Shown piece by piece: positions 38,065-46,657 of a stretch of DNA of 64,000 nt. A model generated the notes under the pieces. It was given only the letters and a program-made list of their open reading frames with translations. It was not told where the DNA came from and made no database searches. A program made the position numbers and the translations under genes. The first letter of the stretch is position 1. Every line of letters begins with the position of its first letter. This DNA is from a bacterium. GTDB taxonomy: Bacteria; Bacteroidota; Ignavibacteria; SZUA-365. Location of the stretch: contig JAHLLD010000005.1 in assembly GCA_020444325.1 (NCBI GenBank), positions 186,001 through 250,000 of the forward strand. Reading direction: 5' to 3'.

Positions 38065-39582
38065 ATGAACAAGGTCTTAACAGTCATGACGCTTTTTGCG
38101 CTGCTTTCCGGGGTTAGCCTGGCCCAGGAAGACACGACAGCTGTGCAGCGGCAGAATCGTCCATATGATGCGGATTTTTCCAGGCCACAAACCTTCGGGT
38201 TCGGGCTTGGGTTGTCCCTGAATCGCTTCGCCGGCGATCTTCAGGACGGCACCAACTTCCCGGGCGCTGAAACGGATTGGGCAATTGGTATCAACGCACA
38301 TGCACTTTGGCGTTTCGCGGATGCCGGTGATTTTGCCACCCTGCATTTGCTCGGCCGCATCATGTACTCTCCCGTCTCATCGTCGCATACCAGCGACAAC
38401 TTTTCGTTTGAGTACAGTGACAACCTTCTGCATTTCATCGGAGCGCTGGAAATGCAGCTGTTCCCGGAATACGACCTGCGTCCCTACGGATATGCCGGCT
38501 TCGGTTTCATTGCCTTCAACCCGGATATTTCTGGTAACGCAAAGTTCATGAGGGCACTCAACGACAACTTGGTCGAGGAATCCGGATCCCTCACACTGCC
38601 ACTCGGTGTGGGTCTGACATGGACGCTTTCCGAGCGCCTCGATTTCTTTGCCGAATATCTCAAGACGCTGACCTTCACTGATGCGCTCGACAAGTGGGAA
38701 GCTGAAGACAATGACAACTACAACCAGGTCACCTTCGGACTCACGTTCTACCTCGGTGAACGTAAAGAGCCGGTGCAGCCGGAAGCCCCGATACCGCCGG
38801 CACCGAAAGACACGGACGGTGATGGACTCCTTGATGAAGATGAAACGGCAATCTACAATACCGATCCGAACAATCGTGATACTGATGGTGATGGTCTGAT
38901 CGACGGTGAAGAGGTCAACAGGTACAAGACGGATCCCACCCTGCGGGATACGGATTATGATCGTCTTCTCGATGGTGAGGAAGTGAATACCCACAAGACC
39001 GATCCTCTGGCGAAGGATACCGATCAGGATGGATGTTCCGACGGTGATGAGGTGATGGACATGAACACCAATCCACTCGCCGTGGATACCGATGGTGATG
39101 AGCTCAATGACTGTGATGAGAAGAATGTGTATCGCACCAATCCGCTGATCAAGGATACGGACGGTGACGGCGCAATGGACGGGAAGGAAGTCCGCGACGG
39201 TACCGATCCTCTTATCGCTGACGTTCTGCAGATCGAAGAGAGCGGCGAACTCGTGCTCGAAGGTGTCAACTTCGAGACCAATTCCGCTGTGATCACGCAG
39301 GACTCCGATGAGATTCTGCGGAAGGCGCTGAACACGCTTCGCACGAACCCCGATCTCAAAGTCGAGATTCAGGGGCACACCGATGACGTCGGCAGCAATG
39401 CCGCCAACCAGCGTTTGAGTGAACGCCGTGCGAATTCCGTGCGCGACTGGCTCATTCAGAACGGTATTGACGGAAATCGTATGACGGCACGTGGCTACGG
39501 TGAAGATAACCCGCTGGTGCCCAATGATTCACCTGAGAACCGTGCGCGCAATCGCCGCATTCAGTTCCGCGTCATCCAGTAA
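38065..39582 (+). CDS. OmpA family protein with thrombospondin type 3 calcium-binding repeats
   Basis: A 505-residue outer-membrane protein. Signal peptide (LTVMTLFALLSGVSLAQ), an N-terminal beta-barrel (about 30-235, ending in FGLTFYLGER), a Pro-rich hinge, six TSP3-like repeats built on DTDGDGLxDxxE (about 250-385) that should bind calcium, and a C-terminal OmpA domain (about 395-505) with the peptidoglycan-binding motif NQRLSERRANSVRDWL. It links outer membrane and cell wall. AAGGAG precedes the ATG and a terminator hairpin follows directly, so it is probably monocistronic. Confidence 0.94.
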   Translation: MNKVLTVMTLFALLSGVSLAQEDTTAVQRQNRPYDADFSRPQTFGFGLGLSLNRFAGDLQDGTNFPGAETDWAIGINAHALWRFADAGDFATLHLLGRIMYSPVSSSHTSDNFSFEYSDNLLHFIGALEMQLFPEYDLRPYGYAGFGFIAFNPDISGNAKFMRALNDNLVEESGSLTLPLGVGLTWTLSERLDFFAEYLKTLTFTDALDKWEAEDNDNYNQVTFGLTFYLGERKEPVQPEAPIPPAPKDTDGDGLLDEDETAIYNTDPNNRDTDGDGLIDGEEVNRYKTDPTLRDTDYDRLLDGEEVNTHKTDPLAKDTDQDGCSDGDEVMDMNTNPLAVDTDGDELNDCDEKNVYRTNPLIKDTDGDGAMDGKEVRDGTDPLIADVLQIEESGELVLEGVNFETNSAVITQDSDEILRKALNTLRTNPDLKVEIQGHTDDVGSNAANQRLSERRANSVRDWLIQNGIDGNRMTARGYGEDNPLVPNDSPENRARNRRIQFRVIQ

Positions 39583-39590
39583 CAATTTTC

Positions 39591-39640
39591 ATGGACGGAG
39601 CACTATGTGCTCCGTCCATACCGTTCTTTCGCTCTTTTCC
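39591..39640 (+). terminator. Terminator hairpin after the OmpA gene
   Basis: Perfect 13-bp stem, ATGGACGGAGCAC (39591-39603) and GTGCTCCGTCCAT (39607-39619), with a three-base loop, followed by a broken T-rich run (TTCTTTCGCTCTTTT). It starts eight bases after the stop codon. Confidence 0.85.
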
Positions 39641-39746
39641 CTTCTCGTTGCGTGCGAGATTTCGCCCTGACAGTGTGATGTATGTTGGTAGGAAGGCAGG
39701 TTATGGTAGGCTAAGAAACGGATCCCCAACACATACGGATTGAGCC

Positions 39747-41117
39747 ATGGCCAAGCATCGCATTTTTTTGATCGTGCAAGAAGACTCCGTCCGGAAAGCG
39801 GTTCAGCAGAAACTCCAGAAGTCGTGGGGTTACGATGTTCAAACGTTTTCCAATGGAGACGCAGCACTGGGGGCCTTCGACACGCCTCCTGACGTCGCGC
39901 TGCTTGAACGAAACGTCACCGGGGTGGATGGGGAAGATATTTTCAGGGAACTGCGCACGCAGCATCCGTGGCTTCCTGTCGTTCTGCTGGCGGAGGAGGA
40001 CGAGGTTAACACGAGGGATATCAGCGTATCGGGAGCGGCTGATATACTCACCATGCCGATTGATTATTCACGTCTTGAAGTTTCCCTGCAAAACGCTCTT
40101 CGCTACTCCGTGCTGTCACAGGAAGCGCAGCGATTGCGTGAAGAGCTTGAGGAACATATTCACAGTGAGCATGTCGTTGCGGATTCACGTGAAATGCAGC
40201 TGGTGCTGCGCCTGATCGAGAAACTGCATGGGAAGGAAGTTCCCGTTCTGCTCACCGGTGAAAATGGCAGTGGAAGAGATGAAGTCGCTCGCGCAATTCA
40301 CCTGGCGAGTCCGAGGAAAACCGGTCCCTTCATCACGGTCTCCTGCGCCAATATCCCGGAAGAGGACCTCGGGGCGACCCTGTTCGGTTTCGAAGCTGGA
40401 AGCCAGGAATCCGCACAGCGGCGCATCGGCGCACTGGAGGAAGCACATAATGGCACGGTGTACATCAGCGAAATATCGGCACTCACACCGGATCAGCAGT
40501 TGGAACTGCATACAGCCATGCAGCGGAAAATGCTTCGCCGTATCGGGGGAAGTACCGAATACCGGAGCAATTTCCGGCTCGTCGCGGCTTCAAGCGAAAA
40601 TCTGAAAGAGAAGGTACGCACCAAGGAATTCCGTAGCGATCTGTATTACGTGCTCGCATCCTATCCGATTCACGTGCCCCCGCTGCGTGAGCGGGGTGCG
40701 GATATCATGCGGCTGGCAGAGCATTATCTGCGGCAGACTGCGGAAAAGCATAAGCTCAAAATGCGTGGGTTCTCCCGTGAGGCCGTCGAGGCCATGTACC
40801 ACTACCCATGGCCCGGAAATGTACGCGAACTCGAATCCACAGTTGAATCCGCCGTGCTGGCCAGCGGAGGCGGTATCGTCAGCCTTCAGCACCTTCCCGT
40901 GACGGTACATCCGTTCAAGGACGCCACCATGGAGCTTGAAACCGAAGGCCGCCTGTTCCACGACGACAAAATCGTGTCTCTCGACCGCATCAAGGAACAG
41001 GCCGTGCGCCGCGCGATAGAGATATCCCGTGGAAATCTCGCGCAGACTGCACGGGAACTCGATATCAGCCGGTCGACGCTGTACAAGCTGATTGAGAAAT
41101 ACGGCGTAAAACTCTGA
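39747..41117 (+). CDS. Degenerate NtrC-family regulator (pseudo-receiver, inactive-looking AAA+ domain, Fis HTH)
   Basis: A 456-residue protein with the three-domain plan of a sigma-54 response regulator: receiver (1-120), AAA+ domain (about 143-375) and Fis-type helix-turn-helix (about 410-456, NLAQTARELDISRSTLYKLI). Nearly every functional residue is changed. The phosphoacceptor Asp is E54 (ALLERN), the conserved Lys of the receiver is M103, the Walker A Lys is R177 (GENGSGRD), the Walker B Asp is S241 (VYISEI), and the sigma-54 contact motif GAFTGA is replaced by AGSQES near 217-222. The FRSDLYY region and PPLRER are kept. It is therefore unlikely to hydrolyse ATP or activate sigma-54; it may act as a DNA-binding regulator of another promoter class. 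Target unknown. Confidence 0.88.
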   Translation: MAKHRIFLIVQEDSVRKAVQQKLQKSWGYDVQTFSNGDAALGAFDTPPDVALLERNVTGVDGEDIFRELRTQHPWLPVVLLAEEDEVNTRDISVSGAADILTMPIDYSRLEVSLQNALRYSVLSQEAQRLREELEEHIHSEHVVADSREMQLVLRLIEKLHGKEVPVLLTGENGSGRDEVARAIHLASPRKTGPFITVSCANIPEEDLGATLFGFEAGSQESAQRRIGALEEAHNGTVYISEISALTPDQQLELHTAMQRKMLRRIGGSTEYRSNFRLVAASSENLKEKVRTKEFRSDLYYVLASYPIHVPPLRERGADIMRLAEHYLRQTAEKHKLKMRGFSREAVEAMYHYPWPGNVRELESTVESAVLASGGGIVSLQHLPVTVHPFKDATMELETEGRLFHDDKIVSLDRIKEQAVRRAIEISRGNLAQTARELDISRSTLYKLIEKYGVKL

Positions 41118-41135
41118 CACTGCCACATCTGGACA

Positions 41136-41189
41136 ACGCTGCTGCGTAGAGTATACCCTGACACCATACTGCTGCGCAGCAGCGTTTGA
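41136..41189 (+). terminator. Inverted repeat between the regulator and flavoprotein genes
   Basis: Perfect 11-bp arms ACGCTGCTGCG (41136-41146) and CGCAGCAGCGT (41175-41185) with a 28-base loop, followed by TTTGATATTT. It may serve as a weak terminator or as a hairpin in the leader of the next gene, whose start codon is only 10 bases further on. Confidence 0.45.
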
Positions 41190-41195
41190 TATTTC

Positions 41196-42809
41196 ATGCG
41201 ATTTCAACTTTCACTTCCATATCACCATACGCAGCAGGATCTCGAGCAGGCTGTCAGGCGTCATCTCGGCCACCGTGCGGACTTTCGCATCCTGAAGCGG
41301 AGTATCGATGCCCGTCAGCACCGGAATATCCGAGTGGAGTATTCCCTGACGACGGAGCTGGAGGACCCCGTGCGCGAGCTGCGTGCGCAAATCAACGGCA
41401 GCGCGGCAGCACTCGCACCGCAGACCGAGGTGCAGCGTCCCCTCGTCGTTGGCAGCGGTCCCGGAGGCATTTTCTGCGCATGGTGGCTGCACCTGCATGG
41501 TTTTCGTCCCATCCTGCTTGAACAGGGTCCCCCGATGCGTGAGCGCATTCGCGATATGGCCCGCTTCATGAAGCATGGGGAACTGCATCCGCGCTCAAAT
41601 ATCTGTTTCGGCGCAGGCGGTGCAGGAACCTACAGTGATGGTAAGCTGATCACGCGCATTCGCTCTCCATATATTCCCTTCGTCATGCAGACCTTCGTGG
41701 ACTACGGCGCACCGGATGACATCCGCTACCTGTACAATCCCCACCTCGGATCAAACCGCATTCGCCAGTGCATGACGCGCATGCTCGATGACATGCAGCG
41801 TCGGGGCATCGACATACGCTACAACACGCGGTTTACCGGATACGTGACAGGGGGGAATGGGAATATCATCGCGGTGGAGACCGAGGAGGGACGCATCGAC
41901 GGCGTGGATGCCCTTTTCCTCGCGACGGGACATTCCGCTCGCGATGTGTACACCCTGCTGCGCGCGCAGGATGTCGCAATGAGTCTGAAGGAATTTGCCG
42001 TCGGTGTGCGCGTCGAGCATCCCGCGACCGTGGTAAACAGCATGCAGTACGGCCGACACTACGCGGAGAAGTATCCGGGCATCGAGACCGCACAGTATCG
42101 GCTGGCGAAGACCTGGAAGGAAGAACAGCGCGCCGTATACTCGTTCTGCATGTGTCCCGGAGGCTATGTGCTCAACGCCAGCTCCGATACCACAGGCGTG
42201 GTCACCAATGGCATGAGTAACTACCGGAAAAGCGGGAGATTTTCGAATGCCGCGATCGTGGTGAATGTCTCCACGCAGGACCTGAGCAGGGCGGGATATG
42301 ACGGTGTCGATGCAGGACTGCAACTGCAGAGAGAGTTGGAGGAGAAGTTCCGAGCCGCGGTGAATTCGCCATCGTCGAGCCACGTGGTGCCAGGTCAGCG
42401 GCTGCAGGATTTTCTCAGCGGCAGCGCAAGCAGTTCCCTGGGCGATTCATCCTGCGTAAACCCTGTCGCACCGGCACCGCTGCATGCGCTCTTCCCGCAA
42501 TTCGTCAGCGATGGACTTCGCCGCGGCTTCAGTACCTTCGACAGAAAAATGCGGGGATTTGCGACTGGGGGCCAGGCGCAGGTGTTCGGTATCGAAAGCC
42601 GGACCTCGGCTCCATATCGCATAGAAAGGGACGCCACATCACTGCAGTCACTTACGCATGCAAATCTGTATCCTGTGGGTGAAGGAGCAGGATATGCCGG
42701 AGGCATCACCTCCGCTGCCATCGATGGAATCCGCTGCGCTGAGGCCTGGCTGCATTCCCTCTCTGGAATTGAAAACCCCGCTGGCAGAACAGATGAAAAC
42801 GCAAAATGA
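41196..42809 (+). CDS. FAD-dependent dehydrogenase, COG2509 type
   Basis: A 537-residue flavoprotein of the widespread but poorly defined COG2509 group. The FAD-binding dinucleotide motif is VVGSGPGGIFCAWWL (about 84-98), followed by FGAGGAGTYSDGKL (about 147-160), which is diagnostic for the group, an ATGHSARDVY motif (about 238-247) and the terminal VGEGAGYAGGITSAAIDGI that closes the FAD site. The N-terminal 80 residues form the small ferredoxin-like domain typical of these proteins. The substrate is not known for the family. Confidence 0.9.
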   Translation: MRFQLSLPYHHTQQDLEQAVRRHLGHRADFRILKRSIDARQHRNIRVEYSLTTELEDPVRELRAQINGSAAALAPQTEVQRPLVVGSGPGGIFCAWWLHLHGFRPILLEQGPPMRERIRDMARFMKHGELHPRSNICFGAGGAGTYSDGKLITRIRSPYIPFVMQTFVDYGAPDDIRYLYNPHLGSNRIRQCMTRMLDDMQRRGIDIRYNTRFTGYVTGGNGNIIAVETEEGRIDGVDALFLATGHSARDVYTLLRAQDVAMSLKEFAVGVRVEHPATVVNSMQYGRHYAEKYPGIETAQYRLAKTWKEEQRAVYSFCMCPGGYVLNASSDTTGVVTNGMSNYRKSGRFSNAAIVVNVSTQDLSRAGYDGVDAGLQLQRELEEKFRAAVNSPSSSHVVPGQRLQDFLSGSASSSLGDSSCVNPVAPAPLHALFPQFVSDGLRRGFSTFDRKMRGFATGGQAQVFGIESRTSAPYRIERDATSLQSLTHANLYPVGEGAGYAGGITSAAIDGIRCAEAWLHSLSGIENPAGRTDENAK

Positions 42810-42842
42810 AGAATATGATAGTACCAATATCCCGGAGAGACT

Positions 42843-43010
42843 ATGTCGCTCAATGAAATCACGACACTCATCTTCACGGTGCTGACGCTGGTATTTGCTG
42901 TGTGGGGATTTTCGTTGTTCGCGCGGATGGCGGGCAAGGTTATCCGTGCACTGGACGTATACATCGCGAAAAACAGCGACGATGCCCCAGCCGGAGTCGA
43001 GAAGGAATGA
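42843..43010 (+). CDS. Small single-span membrane protein, 55 residues
   Basis: An ATG at 42843 preceded by CCGGAGAG opens a 55-codon frame ending in TGA at 43010. The product has a hydrophobic segment (about residues 7-28, TLIFTVLTLVFAVWGFSLFA), a basic stretch (RMAGKVIRALDVY) and an acidic end (DDAPAGVEKE). The gap to the preceding flavoprotein gene is 33 bp on the same strand. No family recognised; composition and ribosome site make it a credible small gene. Confidence 0.65.
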   Translation: MSLNEITTLIFTVLTLVFAVWGFSLFARMAGKVIRALDVYIAKNSDDAPAGVEKE

Positions 43011-43016
43011 GAAACC

Positions 43017-43041
43017 CGCCCCCGGCAGCGCCGGGAACGGG
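43017..43041. terminator. GC-rich hairpin between convergent genes
   Basis: CCCGGC (43021-43026) pairs with GCCGGG (43030-43035), flanked by CCCG and CGGG that extend the stem with bulges. No T-run follows on either strand, so a terminator role is only possible. Confidence 0.3.
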
Positions 43042-43064
43042 CAAGTGACAACATACTGGCGTCA

Positions 43065-44513
43065 TTATTCCATCACGAGCAGCTTTTTGCTCAGCTGCAC
43101 GCCTTCTGACCGCAGTGCATAGATATATACTCCGGGACTCAGATCGGCTGTTGCGATACGGAAACGATGTGTGCCGGCATCGAAGCGTCCCTCCGCCACG
43201 ACACGTAGCTGACGTCCCAGCGTATCATAAAGCGCAAGCTGCATTTCCTGCTGCGCCGGGAGTCCGACACGCACCGTAACAGCATCGGCCGCGCCACGCA
43301 GCGCCGGACTGGGGTAGCTCGAGGAAAGAAAAACATCTTCAGGAATGCCGTTCGGAGCGGCGTTAGTTGAGGTGACCGTTGGCGTGAATCGGAAGATGCC
43401 GCCACCGAAACTGCAAATGTACAGCTCACCGTTTTCGTCGACTCCGAATGAAGATATGTTCTCACTGGAGGCGAGCAGCAGCTCATTTTCCACGTCATCG
43501 GGACCGTTATAGGTCAGTCCCCAGATACGTCCCGACACGAAATCCGCATAAACGTATTGACCCTTCAGTTCAGGTACGTTCTCGCCGCGGTAGACATATC
43601 CCCCTGTAATCGAGGCGCCTTCGCTGCGGCCGTATTCGACGATGGGGAGCTCCAGTCCCGTCTGGTCACATCCTGATGAGGGATTGAAGCAGGCGAAGCC
43701 TTCCATGATACGCCATCCGTAGTTTTTTCCCTTTTCGATAATATCGACTTCCTCATATTTATTCTGTCCGACATCGCCGGCCCACAGCCGCCCCGTCTCC
43801 GGGTCGAAGCTGAAGCGCCACGGATTCCGCAATCCGTACGCATAGATCTCCTCAGCCCAGCCCTCGCTGTTCCCGGCGAATGGATTATCCTCAGGAATCG
43901 CGTATTGCATTCCCGCGCCGCTGTTATCGACATCGATGCGGAGTATTTTCCCCAGCAGCACCGAACGATTCTGCCCGTTGTTTTGCGGATCTCCGCCCGA
44001 GCCACCGTCTCCGGTTGCGATGTAGAGATAACCGTCAGGTCCAAAGGCGAGTTGTCCGCCATTATGATTGCTGAACGGCTGCTCGAAGCTGAGCAGTACG
44101 GTCTCGCTTTCCGGGTCGGCGACATTCGGATTGTCGGCCGATACGCTGTAGCGCGCGATGACATTGCGCCGGGGATTGCTGGCCGAATAGTTCACATAGA
44201 AGTACCCGTTTTCGGCATAGGAGGGATGGAAGGCCAGTCCGAGCAGACCTTCTTCATTGCCACCGTCGTTGACGCGGGCCCGGATGTCGAGGAACACATC
44301 CGCCTCCGCAGATTCAGGGTCGTTCGGAAACACGAAGATGCGTCCCGCCTGCTCGACGACGAACAGCCGGTCACTGCCGTCACCCGCATGCTGCAGGTCG
44401 ACGGGACGATTAAAACCGAGTTGAGGGAAAGCGTTTTCTATCGGGAATTGCGCACGCGCTGCTGCCGTGATGCCGAGCATCAGCACGAACGCCATGAGGA
44501 AACGACGATGCAT
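43065..44513 (-). CDS. Secreted PQQ-type sugar dehydrogenase (glucose/sorbosone dehydrogenase family) with T9SS tail
   Basis: A 482-residue protein with signal peptide (MHRRFLMAFVLMLGITAAARAQ) and a six-bladed beta-propeller of the soluble aldose dehydrogenase/YliI type (about 30-390; landmarks LGLAFHPSYAENGYFYVNYS, QPFSNHNGGQLAFGPDGYLY, GDGGSGGDPQNNGQN, YGLRNPWRFSFDP and GDVGQNKYEEVDI). Residues about 405-482 resemble a T9SS sorting domain (SSYPSPALRG ... LALYDTLGRQLRVV ... SPGVYIYAL), so it is probably exported and attached or released through SprA. The family oxidises aldose sugars when PQQ is bound; PQQ binding here is inference. The gene is convergent with the preceding one. Confidence 0.9.
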   Translation of the reverse strand: MHRRFLMAFVLMLGITAAARAQFPIENAFPQLGFNRPVDLQHAGDGSDRLFVVEQAGRIFVFPNDPESAEADVFLDIRARVNDGGNEEGLLGLAFHPSYAENGYFYVNYSASNPRRNVIARYSVSADNPNVADPESETVLLSFEQPFSNHNGGQLAFGPDGYLYIATGDGGSGGDPQNNGQNRSVLLGKILRIDVDNSGAGMQYAIPEDNPFAGNSEGWAEEIYAYGLRNPWRFSFDPETGRLWAGDVGQNKYEEVDIIEKGKNYGWRIMEGFACFNPSSGCDQTGLELPIVEYGRSEGASITGGYVYRGENVPELKGQYVYADFVSGRIWGLTYNGPDDVENELLLASSENISSFGVDENGELYICSFGGGIFRFTPTVTSTNAAPNGIPEDVFLSSSYPSPALRGAADAVTVRVGLPAQQEMQLALYDTLGRQLRVVAEGRFDAGTHRFRIATADLSPGVYIYALRSEGVQLSKKLLVME

Positions 44514-44624
44514 ACGGAGTCTCCGTTTGTTATTGTTCTGTGCGGTTCACGTTGTTCTTGTTACTCTGAGACAACAAGTCGAAAGGGAGGACTGGTTCCG
44601 TGGGAGCTACGCTGCGGTTGGGAT

Positions 44625-44656
44625 AAAAAAACGCCCCAGCGGGGAGCGGGGGCGTT
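44625..44656 (-). terminator. Rho-independent terminator, minus strand
   Basis: Read on the minus strand, AACGCCCC pairs with GGGGCGTT around a CG-rich loop and is followed directly by seven T residues. It ends about 130 bases after the AhpD-like gene stop codon (44757). Confidence 0.88.
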
Positions 44657-44756
44657 ACCAAGCGTTTATTCTAATCCCGGTAGGGAGGGCCGAGATTAGA
44701 GCAATTGGCGCAATCAATCTAATACATTCAACTGCAAAAGTAAAGGGAGTGAAGGG
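44657..44756 (-). ncRNA. Possible small RNA or structured 3' UTR ending at the terminator
   Basis: The 100 bases between the AhpD-like stop codon and the terminator are AT-rich, unlike the surroundings, and can form a second stem (CTAATC with GATTAG around 44667-44699, minus strand). No known RNA family is recognised. It may be only the mRNA tail of the preceding gene. Confidence 0.2.
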
Positions 44757-45119
44757 TCACTCTCCCGTCTCCTGTGCCGTATCAAGCAACGTATCGAGCA
44801 TCTCGAAGCCGTAGCGGAGGTGCGGAATAACAATGCTGCCACCGATGACCAGCGCTATGTTCATGGCCTCCATGATCTCTTCCTTGCTTGCGCCTTCGGT
44901 GACGCAGCGGTCGAGATGATAGAATATGCAGTCGTTACAGCGCAGTACCATCGAACCGACGAGTCCCATCAACTCCTTCATCTTCACCGGAAGCGCACCT
45001 TCACGGTACGCCCCGGTATCGAGTGCGAAGAAGCGGTTGAACTCTTTCATTCCCGCACCGAGAATGCGCTCGTTCATTTCCGTGCGATAGAGGCGGGTAT
45101 CCGCGATGTTTTTGCTCAT
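44757..45119 (-). CDS. Carboxymuconolactone decarboxylase / AhpD-like family protein
   Basis: A 120-residue all-helical protein of the CMD/AhpD superfamily. The redox or catalytic signature is present as C61 and C64 with H68 (RCNDCIFYHLDRC), as in AhpD-type thiol peroxidase partners, and the helix EGASKEEIMEAMNIALVIGG matches the family core. It lies 12 bp after the peptidase T gene on the same strand and is probably co-transcribed with it. The biochemical role (peroxidase reductant or other) is not settled by sequence. Confidence 0.9.
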   Translation of the reverse strand: MSKNIADTRLYRTEMNERILGAGMKEFNRFFALDTGAYREGALPVKMKELMGLVGSMVLRCNDCIFYHLDRCVTEGASKEEIMEAMNIALVIGGSIVIPHLRYGFEMLDTLLDTAQETGE

Positions 45120-45131
45120 GCGACCGTCCCG

Positions 45132-46385
45132 TTACGCTTTCTCTTCGTAGAGTGCCGCGATATTCACGATGGTCTGCACGGCCTTCTCCATATCCTGCAC
45201 GCTGGCCCATTCCGTCTTGCTGTGGAAGCTGTGCTCACCGGCGAAGATGTTCGGGCAGGGCAGTCCCATGTACGAAAGGCGCGCACCATCGGTGCCGCCG
45301 CGGATGCTGCCGATTTCAGGCGTGATGCCGGCGCGCTTCATCGCTTCCTCGGCCATGGCCAGGACCTGGGGATGGTCGTCGAGCACATAGCGCATGTTGC
45401 GGTAGGATTCCTGTACGGTAACTTCCGCCGAACCCTTCGGGAATTCCGAGACCGTTTCGTCCACCAGGCGGCGGATAAAGGCTTCCTGCTCGCGCAGTTC
45501 TTCCGCCGTGAAGGCGCGCAGGAGGAATTTGATCGTCGTCGTTTCAATGCCGCCTTCAATGGTGTGCGGGTGCACATACGGCTCCTTCTTTTCCGTGGTC
45601 TCGGGCGAAAGCGAATCCTTCGGCAGTTTCTCGATAAAGCGCGATGCCATTTTCACGCTGTTGACCAGCCTGTCTTTCGCAAAGCCCGGGTGAATGCTTA
45701 CGCCCTCGAACACGACGGTGAGGGAATCGGCACAGAAGGTTTCATTCTCGATCGTGCCGAGCTGCTCGCCATCCACCGTATAGGCATACTTTGCGCCGAA
45801 TTTCTGCACATCGAAATACTTCGCGCCCTGACCGACTTCCTCATCGGGTGTGATGCAGATGCGCACGGTGCCATGTTTGACTTCCGGATGCGTGAGCAGA
45901 AAATGGGCCGCATCGAAAATCTCGGCGATGCCCGCCTTGTTGTCCGCTCCCAGCAGCGTGGTGCCGTCAGCGGTGATGATGGTTTCTCCGACTTTATCCG
46001 CCAGCAGCGGATTGTCGGCAACACTGATGACGATGCTGTTATCCGCCGGCAGCACGATGTCCTTGCCGTCGTAATTCTCATGCAGCACGGCCTTGACGTT
46101 TTCACCCGTAACGTCGGGAGAGGTATCCATATGCGCGATAAAGCCGATGGTCGGGACATCGGACTTATCGGTATTCGCCGGGATGGTGGCCATGACATAT
46201 CCGTAGCCATCCATTTCAGCGTCTGTGAGTCCCATCGACTGCAGTTCCTTGACCAGGTCCGCCCCGAGCACTTTCTGTTTTTCCGTGCTGGGGAAGGTCT
46301 CGGAGTTTTCATCGGACTGCGTGTCGTATTTCACATAGCGCAGGAAGCGTTCGACGCAGGTGTACGTGTAGTCGGCTGGAATCAT
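45132..46385 (-). CDS. pepT: Peptidase T (tripeptide aminopeptidase)
   Basis: PepT removes N-terminal residues from tripeptides in the cytoplasm. The 417-residue M20B enzyme shows the di-zinc site and catalysis residues: H85 and D87 in AHMDTSPD, the bridging D148 in LLGADNKAGIAE, and E182-E183 in TPDEEVGQGA, followed by the dimerisation domain (HTIEGGIETTT) and GGTDGARLSYMGLPCPNIFAG near the end. Length is normal for the family. It precedes the AhpD-like gene by 12 bp. Confidence 0.96.
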   Translation of the reverse strand: MIPADYTYTCVERFLRYVKYDTQSDENSETFPSTEKQKVLGADLVKELQSMGLTDAEMDGYGYVMATIPANTDKSDVPTIGFIAHMDTSPDVTGENVKAVLHENYDGKDIVLPADNSIVISVADNPLLADKVGETIITADGTTLLGADNKAGIAEIFDAAHFLLTHPEVKHGTVRICITPDEEVGQGAKYFDVQKFGAKYAYTVDGEQLGTIENETFCADSLTVVFEGVSIHPGFAKDRLVNSVKMASRFIEKLPKDSLSPETTEKKEPYVHPHTIEGGIETTTIKFLLRAFTAEELREQEAFIRRLVDETVSEFPKGSAEVTVQESYRNMRYVLDDHPQVLAMAEEAMKRAGITPEIGSIRGGTDGARLSYMGLPCPNIFAGEHSFHSKTEWASVQDMEKAVQTIVNIAALYEEKA

Positions 46386-46657
46386 GGGGTAACCTCTGGT
46401 GAAGTGTACGATTGTCTAGATTCTGTAAGATAGGAAATTTCGAAGTTCGGGGAAGGGGCTGAGTGCGATCAATGGGAACACAGATTTGACGGATTGGGAC
46501 GGATTCTCACAGAGGGGGGCGGGAACACCCGGCTTCGTCCTCGCTACGCTCGGACTACGCCGCGGCAGGCCGGATTCTCACTGATCGTACGGATTTTCGC
46601 GGAGGAGGGGTGGGGCCCCCGCGTTGCGGGGCCGGGAGAGAGGTACGAAAGGTCCTG
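46386..46657. other. Non-coding stretch with recurring CGGATT
   Basis: 272 bases without a gene. CGGATT occurs four times, twice within the longer CGGATTCTCAC, and a GC-rich hairpin (GGCCCCCGC/GCGGGGCC, 46614-46633) lies near the right end. This is the first of several repeat-bearing intergenic stretches up to 64 kb. Confidence 0.6.
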
